A DNA stretch of 64,000 nt from Pyxidicoccus trucidator (GTDB lineage Bacteria; Myxococcota; Myxococcia; Myxococcales; Myxococcaceae): positions 62,001-126,000 of the forward strand of contig NZ_JAAIXZ010000017.1 in NCBI RefSeq assembly GCF_010894435.1. The letters run 5' to 3'. Positions within the stretch are counted from its first letter, which is position 1. Every line of letters begins with the position of its first letter. The position numbers and the translations under genes are program-made. This document shows, in pieces, positions 47,399-55,916 of this stretch. Under the pieces are notes generated by a model. That model saw only the letters and a program-made list of their open reading frames with translations. It was not told where the DNA came from and ran no database searches.

Positions 47399-48180
47399 GT
47401 GGGCTCTCCCTGGTAGTGCATGCCCTGCGGCTCCTTGCCTTCCTTCTTCAGGAGCGCATGGACGATGTAGTTGGCCACGTCCGACGGCTTGGTGCCCGGA
47501 CCGAAGCCCGCGTCGAAGCCCAGCTCCAGCGCCAGCTTGTGGTCCACGCGCGGCCCGCCCAGCAGCAGCTGGACCTTGCCGTGGATGCCCGCAGCCTTGG
47601 CCGCGTCGATGAACTGGCGCGAGTTGTCCTTGTGCACGTCGCGCTGGGTGACGACCTGGCTCACGAGAATCGCGTCGGCGTTCTTCGCCAACGCCTTCTT
47701 GATGAGGTCCTCGTTGGGCACCTGGCTGCCCAGGTTGTACGCCTCGAAGCCCGGGTAGCGCTCCAGGCCGTAGTCGCCCGCGTAGCCCTTCATGTTCAGG
47801 ATGGCGTCGATGCCCACCGTGTGCGTGTCCGTGCCGGTGCACGCGCCGAACACGACGATGCGCCGGCCCACCTTCTCCTTGATGAAGGCGTTGAGGTCGT
47901 CGAAGGACATCTTCTTGACGATGACCTCGGGCACGTCGATTTCGGCGTAGTCCAGGTACATGCCCGAGCGGGCGTAGACGACGAAGAACGTGTAGTTGTC
48001 CGCGGCGCGCTCGGCGGCGGCGACCTTCACGTCGGAGAACCCCATCTTCTTCGTGAAGACGGCGGCGGCTTCCTTGGCCTTCTCCGACAGCGGCACCGGC
48101 AGTGTGAACGAAATCTGCACCACGCCGTCGTCGCGCCGGTCGCCGTAGGGACGGATGATCTGCTTGCTCGGCTTCACCAT
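47395..48180 (-). CDS. kamE: Lysine 5,6-aminomutase (beta-lysine 5,6-aminomutase) beta subunit
   Basis: A 261-residue cobalamin- and PLP-dependent subunit. The B12-binding motif is present as TGTDTHTVGIDAI (DxHxxG), with the later GGPRVDHKLALELGFDAGFG completing the Rossmann-type B12 domain. With KamD it moves the terminal amino group of beta-lysine to C5, giving L-erythro-3,5-diaminohexanoate. The N-terminal region (VVQISFTLPVPLSEKAKEAA) is the dimerisation domain. Length agrees with clostridial KamE. It is preceded by an unrelated exported gene four bases upstream rather than by kamD. Confidence 0.95.
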   Translation of the reverse strand: MVKPSKQIIRPYGDRRDDGVVQISFTLPVPLSEKAKEAAAVFTKKMGFSDVKVAAAERAADNYTFFVVYARSGMYLDYAEIDVPEVIVKKMSFDDLNAFIKEKVGRRIVVFGACTGTDTHTVGIDAILNMKGYAGDYGLERYPGFEAYNLGSQVPNEDLIKKALAKNADAILVSQVVTQRDVHKDNSRQFIDAAKAAGIHGKVQLLLGGPRVDHKLALELGFDAGFGPGTKPSDVANYIVHALLKKEGKEPQGMHYQGEPT

Positions 48181-48184
48181 CGGC

Positions 48185-48658
48185 TCATCTCCCCCCGCCC
48201 CGCTGCAGCTTCACGCTGGTGCCCACCTTCTCGGCCAGAGGAGCGAAGCGCTCCTTCTTGCCCTGCTCGAGGTGGAAGACGATGGACCAGGTGGTCTTCC
48301 CGTCGCACCCCACGTACGTCACCGTGTCCACCACGCCGCCGTTGGGCGCATTGTCCGAGTCCAGCCGCTTCGCCGCCGGCTGCCCGCCCACCTTGATGCG
48401 CGCCCAGTTGGCGCCGCCGATGGAGGCGACAATCTTGTCCACGCACGTCTGGGCCTTCATGCCCGCCGTCTGCACCGAGCCCACGTCCACCAGGAAGTAG
48501 GCGTCGCCGCTGGGCGCGGTGAACCTGGCGGTCCCATCCTCCGCCGAGCGGGACCAGGCCGCCGGCACCTGGAGGGACACGTTCTTCACCTGGAACTGCG
48601 CCAGCGCATCGGCCGAGCCACCAGCGGCCACCACCACGGCGAGAATCGTACCGAGCAT
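48185..48658 (-). CDS. Exported protein of unknown function between kamD and kamE
   Basis: A 157-residue protein with a signal-like N-terminus (MLGTILAVVVAAGGSADALA) and then a beta-rich soluble part (QFQVKNVSLQVPAAWSR, ARFTAPSGDAYFLVDVGS, TVTYVGCDGKTTWSIVFHL). Three Cys positions (TCVDK, YVGCDG and none near the N-terminus) could form one disulfide. The start overlaps the kamD stop as TGATG, and the stop precedes the kamE start by four bases, so it is co-translated within the aminomutase operon. No family is recognised. The role in lysine breakdown is unknown. Confidence 0.8.
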   Translation of the reverse strand: MLGTILAVVVAAGGSADALAQFQVKNVSLQVPAAWSRSAEDGTARFTAPSGDAYFLVDVGSVQTAGMKAQTCVDKIVASIGGANWARIKVGGQPAAKRLDSDNAPNGGVVDTVTYVGCDGKTTWSIVFHLEQGKKERFAPLAEKVGTSVKLQRGGGR

Positions 48659-50208
48659 CACGCTGCCTCCAGGAGTTCCAGGAACGGGTTGAAGTAATCC
48701 GGCGCCTTCTCCAGCACACCATCCAGGCCCTTGCCGCCAGTCTCTTCGCGCTTCACGTCGCCGAAGTGACCCTTGCCAATGGCCGCCACCATGCCCTCGT
48801 CGCGGCACTCCTGGAGGAGCTTCATCGCCTGGCCGAACACCTCGCGGGCCCGGTTGGCGATCTTCCCGTCCTCGCGGACGGTGAACTCCTCGTCGATGCC
48901 GCGCGCCGCGCGGTGGATGTACGACGCGGACTTGAGCGCCACGTAGCGGTCCGCCAGCAGCGGCGTGTGCATGGCCTCGGTCATCATGCCCAGCAGTTGG
49001 ATGCCCTGCCGCGTCCAGATGGCCACCAGGTCCGCCATCACGTCGTACGCGTGGCTGAAGAAGATGTCCGTCTCCTTGTGCTTGGTGGGCGGCATGTACT
49101 TCAGCGGCGCGTCCGGGAAGCAGCGGCGCACCAGCATGGCCTGCGACAGCTCCAGCAGCAGCGTGTCGTCACGGTACGGGTCGATTTCGTACGAGTGGCC
49201 GATGCCCAATTGCCAGTCCTTGAGGCCCGCGCGCTTGGCGAAGCACTCGTTGATGAACTGGCTGGCGATGACGGTGTGGGCCGCGTCGTACGCGTCCGCC
49301 GTGGTGATGTAGTTGTCCTCGCCGGTGTTGATGATGATGCCGGCCATGGCGCAGATGCGGCGGCTGAAGTACTGGTCGATGAAGGTGCGCCGCATGTTGA
49401 TGTCACGGAAGAGGATTCCGTACATCGCGTCGTTGAGCAGCATGTCCAGCTTCTCGTAGGCCGCGCAGAAGGCGATCTCCGACATGCACAGGCCGGACGA
49501 GTAGTTGGTGAGCTGGATGTAGCGCTTGAGCTTGCGGCTCTCCTCGTCCAGGGCCTCGCGCATGATGCGGAAGTTCTCCTGGGTGGCGTACGTGCCGCCG
49601 TAGCCCTCGGTGGTGGCGCCGTGGGGCACGTAGTCCAGCAGGGACTGGGCCGTGGACCGGATGACGGCGATGACGTCCGCGCCGGCCTGGGCGGCGGCCC
49701 GGGCCTGGTCCACGTCGTCATAGATGTTACCCGTGGCGACAATCACGTACTTGTGGGGTGCGGGGGACATGGGGAACTCCTTCCGGAGCGCCTCCCGCTG
49801 GGCGATGCGGGCCTTCATGTCCTCCATGGCCGCGCGGGCCTCGGCGCGGACCTCTTCCCTCAGGTTCTGCTCCTGCTCGGGGGGCAGCGCCCCCAGCTTG
49901 TCCGTGGGCAGCGCCGTCAGGCGCTCCACGGCCTCCAGCGGGCTCTTGGCGCCCAGGTGCAGCGCGCGGCCGTACCAGTAGGCGGCGCCCTTGTTGAGCA
50001 CCCCGGAGGCCTTGAGCTTGTCGACCATCAGGTTGGCGAGCGGGACGCCACGCGCCCCGGCTCCGGAGATGCCGAAGAAGCGCAACACGGTGCGCTCGGT
50101 GGATACAGTGGTGTTGCGGCGGATGAGGTCGAAGATCGGGTTGACGATCTCCTCCGCCAGCTTGCGCGCGTGAGCAATCTGCGCGTCTTCAATGAACGGG
50201 CCTGGCAT
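48658..50208 (-). CDS. kamD: Lysine 5,6-aminomutase (beta-lysine 5,6-aminomutase) alpha subunit
   Basis: A 516-residue alpha subunit of the adenosylcobalamin/PLP aminomutase acting on beta-lysine (and D-lysine in some organisms). Stretches such as FFGISGAGARGVPLANLMVD, GATTEGYGGTYATQENFRI, YIQLTNYSSGLCMSEIAFC, MLLNDAMYGILFRDINMRR and IGHSYEIDPYRDD match the family, and the length fits the usual 510-520. It is the first gene of the operon, read from a 263-base divergent intergenic region shared with the catalase gene. Confidence 0.95.
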   Translation of the reverse strand: MPGPFIEDAQIAHARKLAEEIVNPIFDLIRRNTTVSTERTVLRFFGISGAGARGVPLANLMVDKLKASGVLNKGAAYWYGRALHLGAKSPLEAVERLTALPTDKLGALPPEQEQNLREEVRAEARAAMEDMKARIAQREALRKEFPMSPAPHKYVIVATGNIYDDVDQARAAAQAGADVIAVIRSTAQSLLDYVPHGATTEGYGGTYATQENFRIMREALDEESRKLKRYIQLTNYSSGLCMSEIAFCAAYEKLDMLLNDAMYGILFRDINMRRTFIDQYFSRRICAMAGIIINTGEDNYITTADAYDAAHTVIASQFINECFAKRAGLKDWQLGIGHSYEIDPYRDDTLLLELSQAMLVRRCFPDAPLKYMPPTKHKETDIFFSHAYDVMADLVAIWTRQGIQLLGMMTEAMHTPLLADRYVALKSASYIHRAARGIDEEFTVREDGKIANRAREVFGQAMKLLQECRDEGMVAAIGKGHFGDVKREETGGKGLDGVLEKAPDYFNPFLELLEAA

Positions 50209-50471
50209 GCGCGCACCTTACCCGCCAAAACGCCAGTCGGAAGCGGTGAAGCGTACCCACCTGGCGTTGGCGCACCGCATTATCGGTTCCCCGCACTTCA
50301 CACCGACCCAACGGTGCGGAATGTCACCGCCTGGCCGGTGAATACACCGGCATTTCGGTGATGCGGGCTGATAGGACTTCATAAGCCATTGATAACACTC
50401 AGCCCAGGACTGCGGCACGGGCCGTGCTTTGGAGCGCGGCGTCTCACCCCCGAAAGACGAGGAAGACCCCC

Positions 50472-52007
50472 GTGCAATTCCGCTCCTTGCTTCTGTCCGC
50501 ACTGCTCCTTGGCGGTCCGGCCCTGGCCGAGACTCCGCCCCCTCTCACCACCGACACTGGCTCCCCGGTGGGGACCAACCAGAGCTCCAAGACGGCCGGC
50601 CCCCGAGGTGGCGTGCTGCTGGAGGACTTCCACCTCATCGAGAAGCTGGCGCGGTTCGACCGTGAGCGCATCCCCGAGCGCGTCGTCCACGCGCGTGGCA
50701 CCGGCGCCCACGGCACCTTCGAGAGCTACGACAACTTCTCCAGCCTCACCCGCGCGTCCATCTTCTCCGCCAAGGGCAAGAAGACGCCGATGTTCGTGCG
50801 CTTCTCCACGGTCATCCACCCGTCCGGCTCGCCGGAGACGCTGCGGGACCCGCGCGGCTTCGCGCTGAAGTTCTACACGGACGAGGGCAACTGGGACCTG
50901 GTCGGCAACAACCTGCCCATCTTCTTCATCCGGGACGCCATCAAGTTCCCGGACATGGTGCACTCGCTCAAGCCGTCGCCGATCACGAACAAGCAGGACC
51001 CGAACCGCTTCTTCGACTTCTTCTCGCACCAGCCCGAGTCGACGCACATGCTCACGCAGGTCTACTCGGACCTGGGCATCCCCGCGAACCACCGGCAGAT
51101 GAACGGGCACGGCGTGCACTCGTTCAAGTTCGTCAACGCGAAGGGCGAGTACAAGTACGTCAAGTTCAACTGGGCCTCGCAGCAGGGCGTGAAGGGCCTC
51201 AACACCCCTGACGAGGTCGCCCGCACCGTCGCGGCGGACTTCCAGCACGCCACCACGGACCTGTACGCCTCCATCGGCGCGGGCAAGCTCCCGTCGTGGG
51301 AGCTGTCGGTGCAGGTGCTGGACCCGAAGGAGCTGGACAAGTTCAGCTTCGACCCGCTCGACGCGACGAAGGTGTGGCCCGAGGACAAGGCGCCGTCCGT
51401 CAAGCTGGGCAGGTTCACCCTGAACAAGATGCCGGACAACTTCTTCGAGGAGACCGAGCAGGTCGCGTTCTCCCCCGGCGTGGTGCCCCCGGGCATCGAG
51501 CCCTCCGAGGACCGGCTGCTGCAGGGCCGCCTGTTCTCCTACGCGGACACGCAGCGCTACCGCATCGGCGCCAACTACCAGTCGCTGCCCGTCAACCGCG
51601 CCAAGGCCCCGGTGAACAGCAACAGCCAGGCCGGCTCCATGAACATCGCCAACACGAAGTCGGACGTGAACTACGAGCCGAGCGTCACCCGTGAGACGCA
51701 GGACGTCCCGGCCTACCTGCTGTCGAGCGCCCCGCTGAGCGGCACCACGCAGCAGCGGGCCATCGAGAAGACGGACAACTTCTCCCAGGCGGGCGCCTTC
51801 TATGTCGCGCTCGACGCCGGGGCGAAGGAGCGACTGGTGAAGAACATCGCCGCGGACCTGGGCCAGGTGCGTGACGCCCGCGTGAAGGCCCGCATCGTGG
51901 GGCACTTCTACATGGCCAACGCCGACTACGGCACGCGCCTGGCGAAGCTGGTGGGCGTGAAGGTGGACGACGCCAAGGCGGCCGTGGCTCCGCTGGCGAC
52001 GCGCTGA
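50472..52007 (+). CDS. Monofunctional haem catalase with signal peptide
   Basis: A 511-residue haem catalase. An N-terminal Sec signal (MQFRSLLLSALLLGGPALA) directs it to the periplasm. The distal His lies in VVHARGTGAHGTF, the distal Asn in LVGNNLPIFFIRDA and the proximal Tyr in RLFSYADTQRYRIG. Start is GTG with GGAAG upstream; no in-frame ATG gives a signal peptide. It is followed by an ankyrin-repeat gene, an arrangement also seen for periplasmic KatB-AnkB of Pseudomonas. The divergent gap to kamD is 263 bases. Confidence 0.94.
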   Translation: MQFRSLLLSALLLGGPALAETPPPLTTDTGSPVGTNQSSKTAGPRGGVLLEDFHLIEKLARFDRERIPERVVHARGTGAHGTFESYDNFSSLTRASIFSAKGKKTPMFVRFSTVIHPSGSPETLRDPRGFALKFYTDEGNWDLVGNNLPIFFIRDAIKFPDMVHSLKPSPITNKQDPNRFFDFFSHQPESTHMLTQVYSDLGIPANHRQMNGHGVHSFKFVNAKGEYKYVKFNWASQQGVKGLNTPDEVARTVAADFQHATTDLYASIGAGKLPSWELSVQVLDPKELDKFSFDPLDATKVWPEDKAPSVKLGRFTLNKMPDNFFEETEQVAFSPGVVPPGIEPSEDRLLQGRLFSYADTQRYRIGANYQSLPVNRAKAPVNSNSQAGSMNIANTKSDVNYEPSVTRETQDVPAYLLSSAPLSGTTQQRAIEKTDNFSQAGAFYVALDAGAKERLVKNIAADLGQVRDARVKARIVGHFYMANADYGTRLAKLVGVKVDDAKAAVAPLATR

Positions 52008-52022
52008 AGCACCCCGTCGTAC

Positions 52023-52054
52023 CGGGCCCCGGCGCTGTCGCTGGCCGGGGCCCG
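52023..52054 (+). terminator. Hairpin after the catalase gene
   Basis: A perfect 11-bp stem (52023-52033 with 52044-52054) with a ten-base loop lies 15 bases past the catalase stop, followed by ctgttt. It may terminate or attenuate between the catalase and ankyrin genes. Confidence 0.55.
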
Positions 52055-52119
52055 CTGTTTCCCGCCTCTCCGTCCGAGAGAGGGCCGGGGTGGGAAGTGG
52101 GCGGAAACCCGGAGGACTC

Positions 52120-52740
52120 ATGGTTCGCAAGCTGCTGCTCGGAACGTTCGGTCTGCTGATGCTGGTCGGCGCGCTGCTCACCGCCGCGTGGCTGTCGCTT
52201 CGCGCAGCGCCCGCGCCCGCGGGCCGACTGCTCGCGACGAGCGAGGCCGAGCGCTACCTGCTCGCCGCTGCTCGCGCGGGCGACGTGGAGGTCGTGACTG
52301 GTCTCATCAAGGCCGGCACCCCCGTGGAGGCCCGTGACGCGCGGGGCTTCTCGCCCCTCATCCTTGCCGCGTACCACGGCCACACCGACGCAGTGCGCGC
52401 GCTGCTCGCTGCTGGCGCGGATGCCTGCGCGGGTGACAACCGGGGCAACACCGCGCTGATGGGTGCGGCCTTCAAGGGCTACGCGGACATCGTCGGGCTG
52501 CTCAACCAGCAGCCCTGCGCCGTGGACCAGGCCAATGGCCTCGGTCAGACGGCGCTGATGTTCGCCTCCCTCTTCGGCCGCACGGAGGTGGTGGAGCAAC
52601 TGCGCAAGCAGGGCGCCTCGCCCGAGGTTCGCGATGCGAGTGGCCGCTCCGCCCAGGACTGGGCGGCCACGCAGGCACCGGCCGCGCCCGTGGCTCCCGT
52701 GGCTCCCGTGACTCCGGAGCCCTCCGCGTCGGCGCGGTGA
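52120..52740 (+). CDS. Ankyrin-repeat protein, AnkB-like
   Basis: A 206-residue protein with an N-terminal membrane segment (LLLGTFGLLMLVGALLTAAWL) and about four ankyrin repeats (residues 48-180), seen in AGDVEVVTGLIKAGTPVEARD, GFSPLILAAYHGHTDAVRALL and GQTALMFASLFGRTEVVEQL. The C-terminal tail is Ala/Pro/Val-rich. In Pseudomonas the AnkB protein is periplasmic and needed for full KatB activity; the same pairing and order are seen here, so a similar role is likely. GGAGG precedes the ATG by five bases. The stop overlaps the first copy of a direct repeat shared with the kdd end. Confidence 0.85.
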   Translation: MVRKLLLGTFGLLMLVGALLTAAWLSLRAAPAPAGRLLATSEAERYLLAAARAGDVEVVTGLIKAGTPVEARDARGFSPLILAAYHGHTDAVRALLAAGADACAGDNRGNTALMGAAFKGYADIVGLLNQQPCAVDQANGLGQTALMFASLFGRTEVVEQLRKQGASPEVRDASGRSAQDWAATQAPAAPVAPVAPVTPEPSASAR

Positions 52741-52853
52741 AGCGTCCCGCTCCCACCCGTGAGGCCCGTATTGGACGCTCCGGGTGGCGAAGTGCTGAAG
52801 CCCTCCGCGTCGGCGCGGTGAGCCCCTGGGGTCAGACGTACCGGGTGGCGAAG
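52719..52853. repeat. Imperfect direct repeat between the ankyrin gene and kdd
   Basis: An exact 22-base sequence (52719-52740, the end of the ankyrin gene including its stop) recurs at 52800-52821. A second 13-base element ccgggtggcgaag occurs at 52780-52792 and again at 52841-52853, the latter inside the kdd end. The pairs are in the same order, so the junction was partly duplicated. Confidence 0.9.
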
Positions 52854-53863
52854 AGCTGGAGCAGCTCCGGCTCGGTGCGCAGCAGGTCGAGCGTCAGCGC
52901 GGCGTGGCCGGGCACGTAGCCATTGCCCACCACCATGGTGACGTCCTTGCCCACGCCCTCAGCGCCCAGCGCCGCGGCGGTGAAGCTCGTCGCCATGGAG
53001 AAGAAGATGGCCGTGCCCCCGTCCTTCACGGACAGGATGGTGGCCATCTCCGTGTTGCCCACGCTGGCGCAGTTGACCACCAGGTCGCAGAGCTGGCCGT
53101 CCGTCGCCCGGCTCACCGCCTCCATCACGTCCACGCCCTGCGTGGCATCCACCTTCAGCGCCGCGTCGCACAGGCCGATGGAGGACAGCAGGTCCAGCGC
53201 CCCCTGCGACACGTCCAGGGCGATGAGCTTCCCGCGGCTCTCCAGGTTGCGCCGCGCCTGCGCCAGGCACAGCGCCCCGCTCTTGCCCGCGCCCAGCACC
53301 GCCACCGTCATCCCCGGCCGCACATGGCGGGCCACCAGCGCTGGAGCTCCACACACGTCCAGCGCCGCCAGCGCCAGCGTGTCCGGCATGTCCGATGGGA
53401 GCTTCGCGAAGATGCCGCTGGCGAACAGCAGCGCATGGCCACGGATGTCCACGCGGTCGATGTCCGCGTGCACGGCCTTCACCTCTTCAATCACCAGCGG
53501 CGTCAGCGTGAGGCTCACCAGCGTGGCGATGCGGTCCCCCACCTTGAGCAGCTCGCGCGCGGGGTGCTTGGGGCCCAGCTCCTTCACTCGGCCAATCAGC
53601 ATGCCGCCCGAGCCCGTCACGGGGTTCTGCATCTTCCCGCGCTCGCGGACGATTTCCTGGATGCGCTCGCCGATGCGCTTCGAGTCCCCACCCACCTCGC
53701 CCTTGATCTGCTTGAAGGACGCGGCGTCGATGTTGAGGCTCTCCACGTCGATGAGCAGCTCCGCCTCGCGGCATGGCAGCGAAGCGTCCAACTTCCGCGC
53801 CCGCTGCGGCAGCACGCCACTCTCTCCGACGACGCGGGACAGCCCGTAGAGGTCGATGCCCAT
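52832..53863 (-). CDS. kdd: L-erythro-3,5-diaminohexanoate dehydrogenase
   Basis: A 343-residue NAD(P)-dependent dehydrogenase of the zinc-free MDR-like Kdd family. It oxidatively deaminates 3,5-diaminohexanoate to 5-amino-3-oxohexanoate, the substrate of Kce. The Rossmann motif is VAVLGAGKSGALCLAQAR near residue 187, and the family stretches NPVTGSGGMLIGRVKELG, FASGIFAKLPSDMPDTLAL and GYVPGHAALTLDLLR are present. The length fits known Kdd (about 340-345). AGGGAGA precedes the ATG. It is separated from kamD by the catalase-ankyrin pair on the opposite strand. Confidence 0.93.
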   Translation of the reverse strand: MGIDLYGLSRVVGESGVLPQRARKLDASLPCREAELLIDVESLNIDAASFKQIKGEVGGDSKRIGERIQEIVRERGKMQNPVTGSGGMLIGRVKELGPKHPARELLKVGDRIATLVSLTLTPLVIEEVKAVHADIDRVDIRGHALLFASGIFAKLPSDMPDTLALAALDVCGAPALVARHVRPGMTVAVLGAGKSGALCLAQARRNLESRGKLIALDVSQGALDLLSSIGLCDAALKVDATQGVDVMEAVSRATDGQLCDLVVNCASVGNTEMATILSVKDGGTAIFFSMATSFTAAALGAEGVGKDVTMVVGNGYVPGHAALTLDLLRTEPELLQLFATRYV

Positions 53864-54109
53864 GTTCCGTCTCCCTGAAGGTCCGAGCGCCGCGAGGCGC
53901 GCACGCTGCTGCGTCTACCCGCTCCCACCGGGGGATGGCCAGCGCCACGTCACCCCACCCCGCTCCGTCCCCTCCTGAACAGGTCATCCAGCCACACCGC
54001 GTGGCCCGGCAGCCACGGGGAAAGCCCCTCCCCTCCCGCCAAGGCCGCGACCTTCCGAAGGAATGTTCGTTCCGCGGAGGCTGGCCCGAGGGGTGCAAAG
54101 GACAGGGGC

Positions 54110-54850
54110 ATGGTCACCCACCCTCCTCACCGCGCCGGGGTCTTCGCCACCAGCGCCCTCGTCCTGACGCTGCTCGCGCTCCCCACCAGGGCCTCCGCCC
54201 AGGAGGTCTTCACCCCGCGCGAGGACATTCCCGACGCCCACCTGCGCGGCGTCACCCATGTCGTCTGTGTCACCTTCCCCGAGGGCGCCGTGCCCGAGGT
54301 GCCCGTGTACGAGCGCAGGGCCCTCGGCTTCGAGCCGGCTGGCTCCGTCCCGCGCGCGAGGACCGTCCCGGTGAGCCGCTGGGTCGACCCCGGAGGCTCA
54401 CAGGAGGACTGCTTCCCCGCCTTCGAGCACGAGCGCCTCAACCACCACGGCGTCTCCGTGCGCTACGCCCACGTCATGCTCGACGTCCGGAGCGGGCGGA
54501 AGGCCTGGCTCGGCGAGGGCGGCGCGGACAGCCCCACCGCGACGTGGATCACCATCGAAAGCCTGCGCACGCTGGAGGCCTTCGAGGACAGGGGCATCGA
54601 GTTCCGCAGACTGCTCCGCGAGGACTCGCTGCTGATTGTCCGGGAGGAGCCCCGCCACGACGCGAGCCCGGTGGAGCTCAACTTCCACGACGGCGACTTC
54701 AGCCTGGGGCGCCGCATCGGCGACTACGCGGAGGTGCTGGACTTCAACTCCTACACGGAGAAGTACTACCGCAGGGGCTGGGTGCGGCTGGTGGACGCGC
54801 GGGGCACGCTGCTCCTCTGGCCCGCCAACTACCCGTCGCACGGGTGCTGA
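54110..54850 (+). CDS. Secreted protein of unknown function
   Basis: A 246-residue protein with a Sec signal peptide (VFATSALVLTLLALPTRASA, cleavage likely near residue 31). The mature part is beta-rich with one Cys pair (VVCVTF, EDCFPAF) and a terminal Cys (SHGC). Segments such as WITIESLRTLEAFEDRG and GRRIGDYAEVLDFNSY do not match a recognised family. The gene is alone on the plus strand, flanked by kdd on one side and a convergent esterase on the other. Confidence 0.75.
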   Translation: MVTHPPHRAGVFATSALVLTLLALPTRASAQEVFTPREDIPDAHLRGVTHVVCVTFPEGAVPEVPVYERRALGFEPAGSVPRARTVPVSRWVDPGGSQEDCFPAFEHERLNHHGVSVRYAHVMLDVRSGRKAWLGEGGADSPTATWITIESLRTLEAFEDRGIEFRRLLREDSLLIVREEPRHDASPVELNFHDGDFSLGRRIGDYAEVLDFNSYTEKYYRRGWVRLVDARGTLLLWPANYPSHGC

Positions 54851-54880
54851 GCCCGTGCGACGCGCTTCCGCGAGAGCGCC

Positions 54881-55888
54881 CTACTCGCGAGCCAGCTTCG
54901 GCACCAGCACCGCCAGCGAGCGCTCGAAGCGGTAGGACACGCCGGAGTGCCCGTCCTCGAACTCCTCGTGCACCAGCTCGAGGTTGGCGGCCTTGAGGTC
55001 GTCCGCGAGCATGCGCGTGCCCCAGCGGATGTTGAACTCGTCGCGGGTGCCGCAGTCGAGGAACACCGTCTTCAGCTTGCGGAACGAGTCCAGGAACTTG
55101 GGCACGAAGCGCACCGGGTCGTGCACCAGCCAGCGGTTCCACACGTCCAGCTTGATGCGGCCCGTCTGCGCGTCGAAGGGCAGCTCCAGGTTCAGCGGCT
55201 CGCCCTTCTTCGGCGAGTACGCCGCCGCCATCGCCAGCGTGTTCACCACCGGGAAGTCGTCGCCGCGCATCTTCGTCTCGCGCACGCGCTTGCGGAACTC
55301 CGCGTGCCACGCGTCCACGCCGCCCGACTTCAGCAGCGAGGTCGCCGCCTTGGGCAGGTCCGGCAGGTAGCAGTACTCGAAATACGAGTCCGCCGCGTGC
55401 GCGCCCAGGTGGGAGAACACCTCCGGGTGGTAGCGGCCCATCACCAGCGCGCCGTAGCCGCCGGAGCTGTGGCCCACCACCGCGCGCGAGGCCGCCTTGG
55501 GCAGCGTGCGGTACGTGCGGTCCACGAAGCCCACCACGTCCTTGGCCAGGTAGTCGCGGTAGCGGCCGATGGCGTCGCTGTTCACCCACTGGCTGCCGCC
55601 GAGCGACGTCCACCCGTCGGGGAAGACGCCGATGGCGGGCGGCAGCGCGCCGGACTCGATGAGCGCGTCCATCCGCTCGGGGACGGTGGGGCCGAAGCCC
55701 GCGGCGTTGGTCCACGTGCCGCCGCTGTTGCCGAAGGCGTGCAGGAAGTAGACGACCGGGTAGCGTCGGTCTCCCTCGCCATAGCCGGGCGGCAGGTACA
55801 CGGTGAGCCGGCGCCGGGCCGGGTCGCCCAGCGGGTTCGCCTCCAGCGCGGGCGATTGCAGCTCGCGCGTATCCAGCTGTCCCTTCAT
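54881..55888 (-). CDS. Esterase, enterochelin esterase-like family
   Basis: A 335-residue alpha/beta hydrolase of the putative esterase family (PF00756), which includes S-formylglutathione hydrolase-like and enterochelin esterase-like enzymes. The oxyanion-region pattern YPVVYFLHAFGNSGGTWTN, the nucleophile elbow AVVGHSSGGYGALVMG and a C-terminal His in FEDGHSGVSYRFE are intact; an Asp near DCGTRDEFN probably completes the triad. No signal peptide is present, so it is cytoplasmic. GGAGGGGGA precedes the ATG. The natural substrate is unknown. Confidence 0.88.
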   Translation of the reverse strand: MKGQLDTRELQSPALEANPLGDPARRRLTVYLPPGYGEGDRRYPVVYFLHAFGNSGGTWTNAAGFGPTVPERMDALIESGALPPAIGVFPDGWTSLGGSQWVNSDAIGRYRDYLAKDVVGFVDRTYRTLPKAASRAVVGHSSGGYGALVMGRYHPEVFSHLGAHAADSYFEYCYLPDLPKAATSLLKSGGVDAWHAEFRKRVRETKMRGDDFPVVNTLAMAAAYSPKKGEPLNLELPFDAQTGRIKLDVWNRWLVHDPVRFVPKFLDSFRKLKTVFLDCGTRDEFNIRWGTRMLADDLKAANLELVHEEFEDGHSGVSYRFERSLAVLVPKLARE

Positions 55889-55916
55889 AAGAGTCTCCCC
55901 CTCCGAGGGCCCGCCG

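Noticed and set aside
54110..54850. L,D-transpeptidase-like fold for the secreted protein near 54 kb
   Set aside because: The C-terminal SHGC raised the idea, but the usual HGxx(S/T)xxxCIR motif is absent, so no function was assigned.
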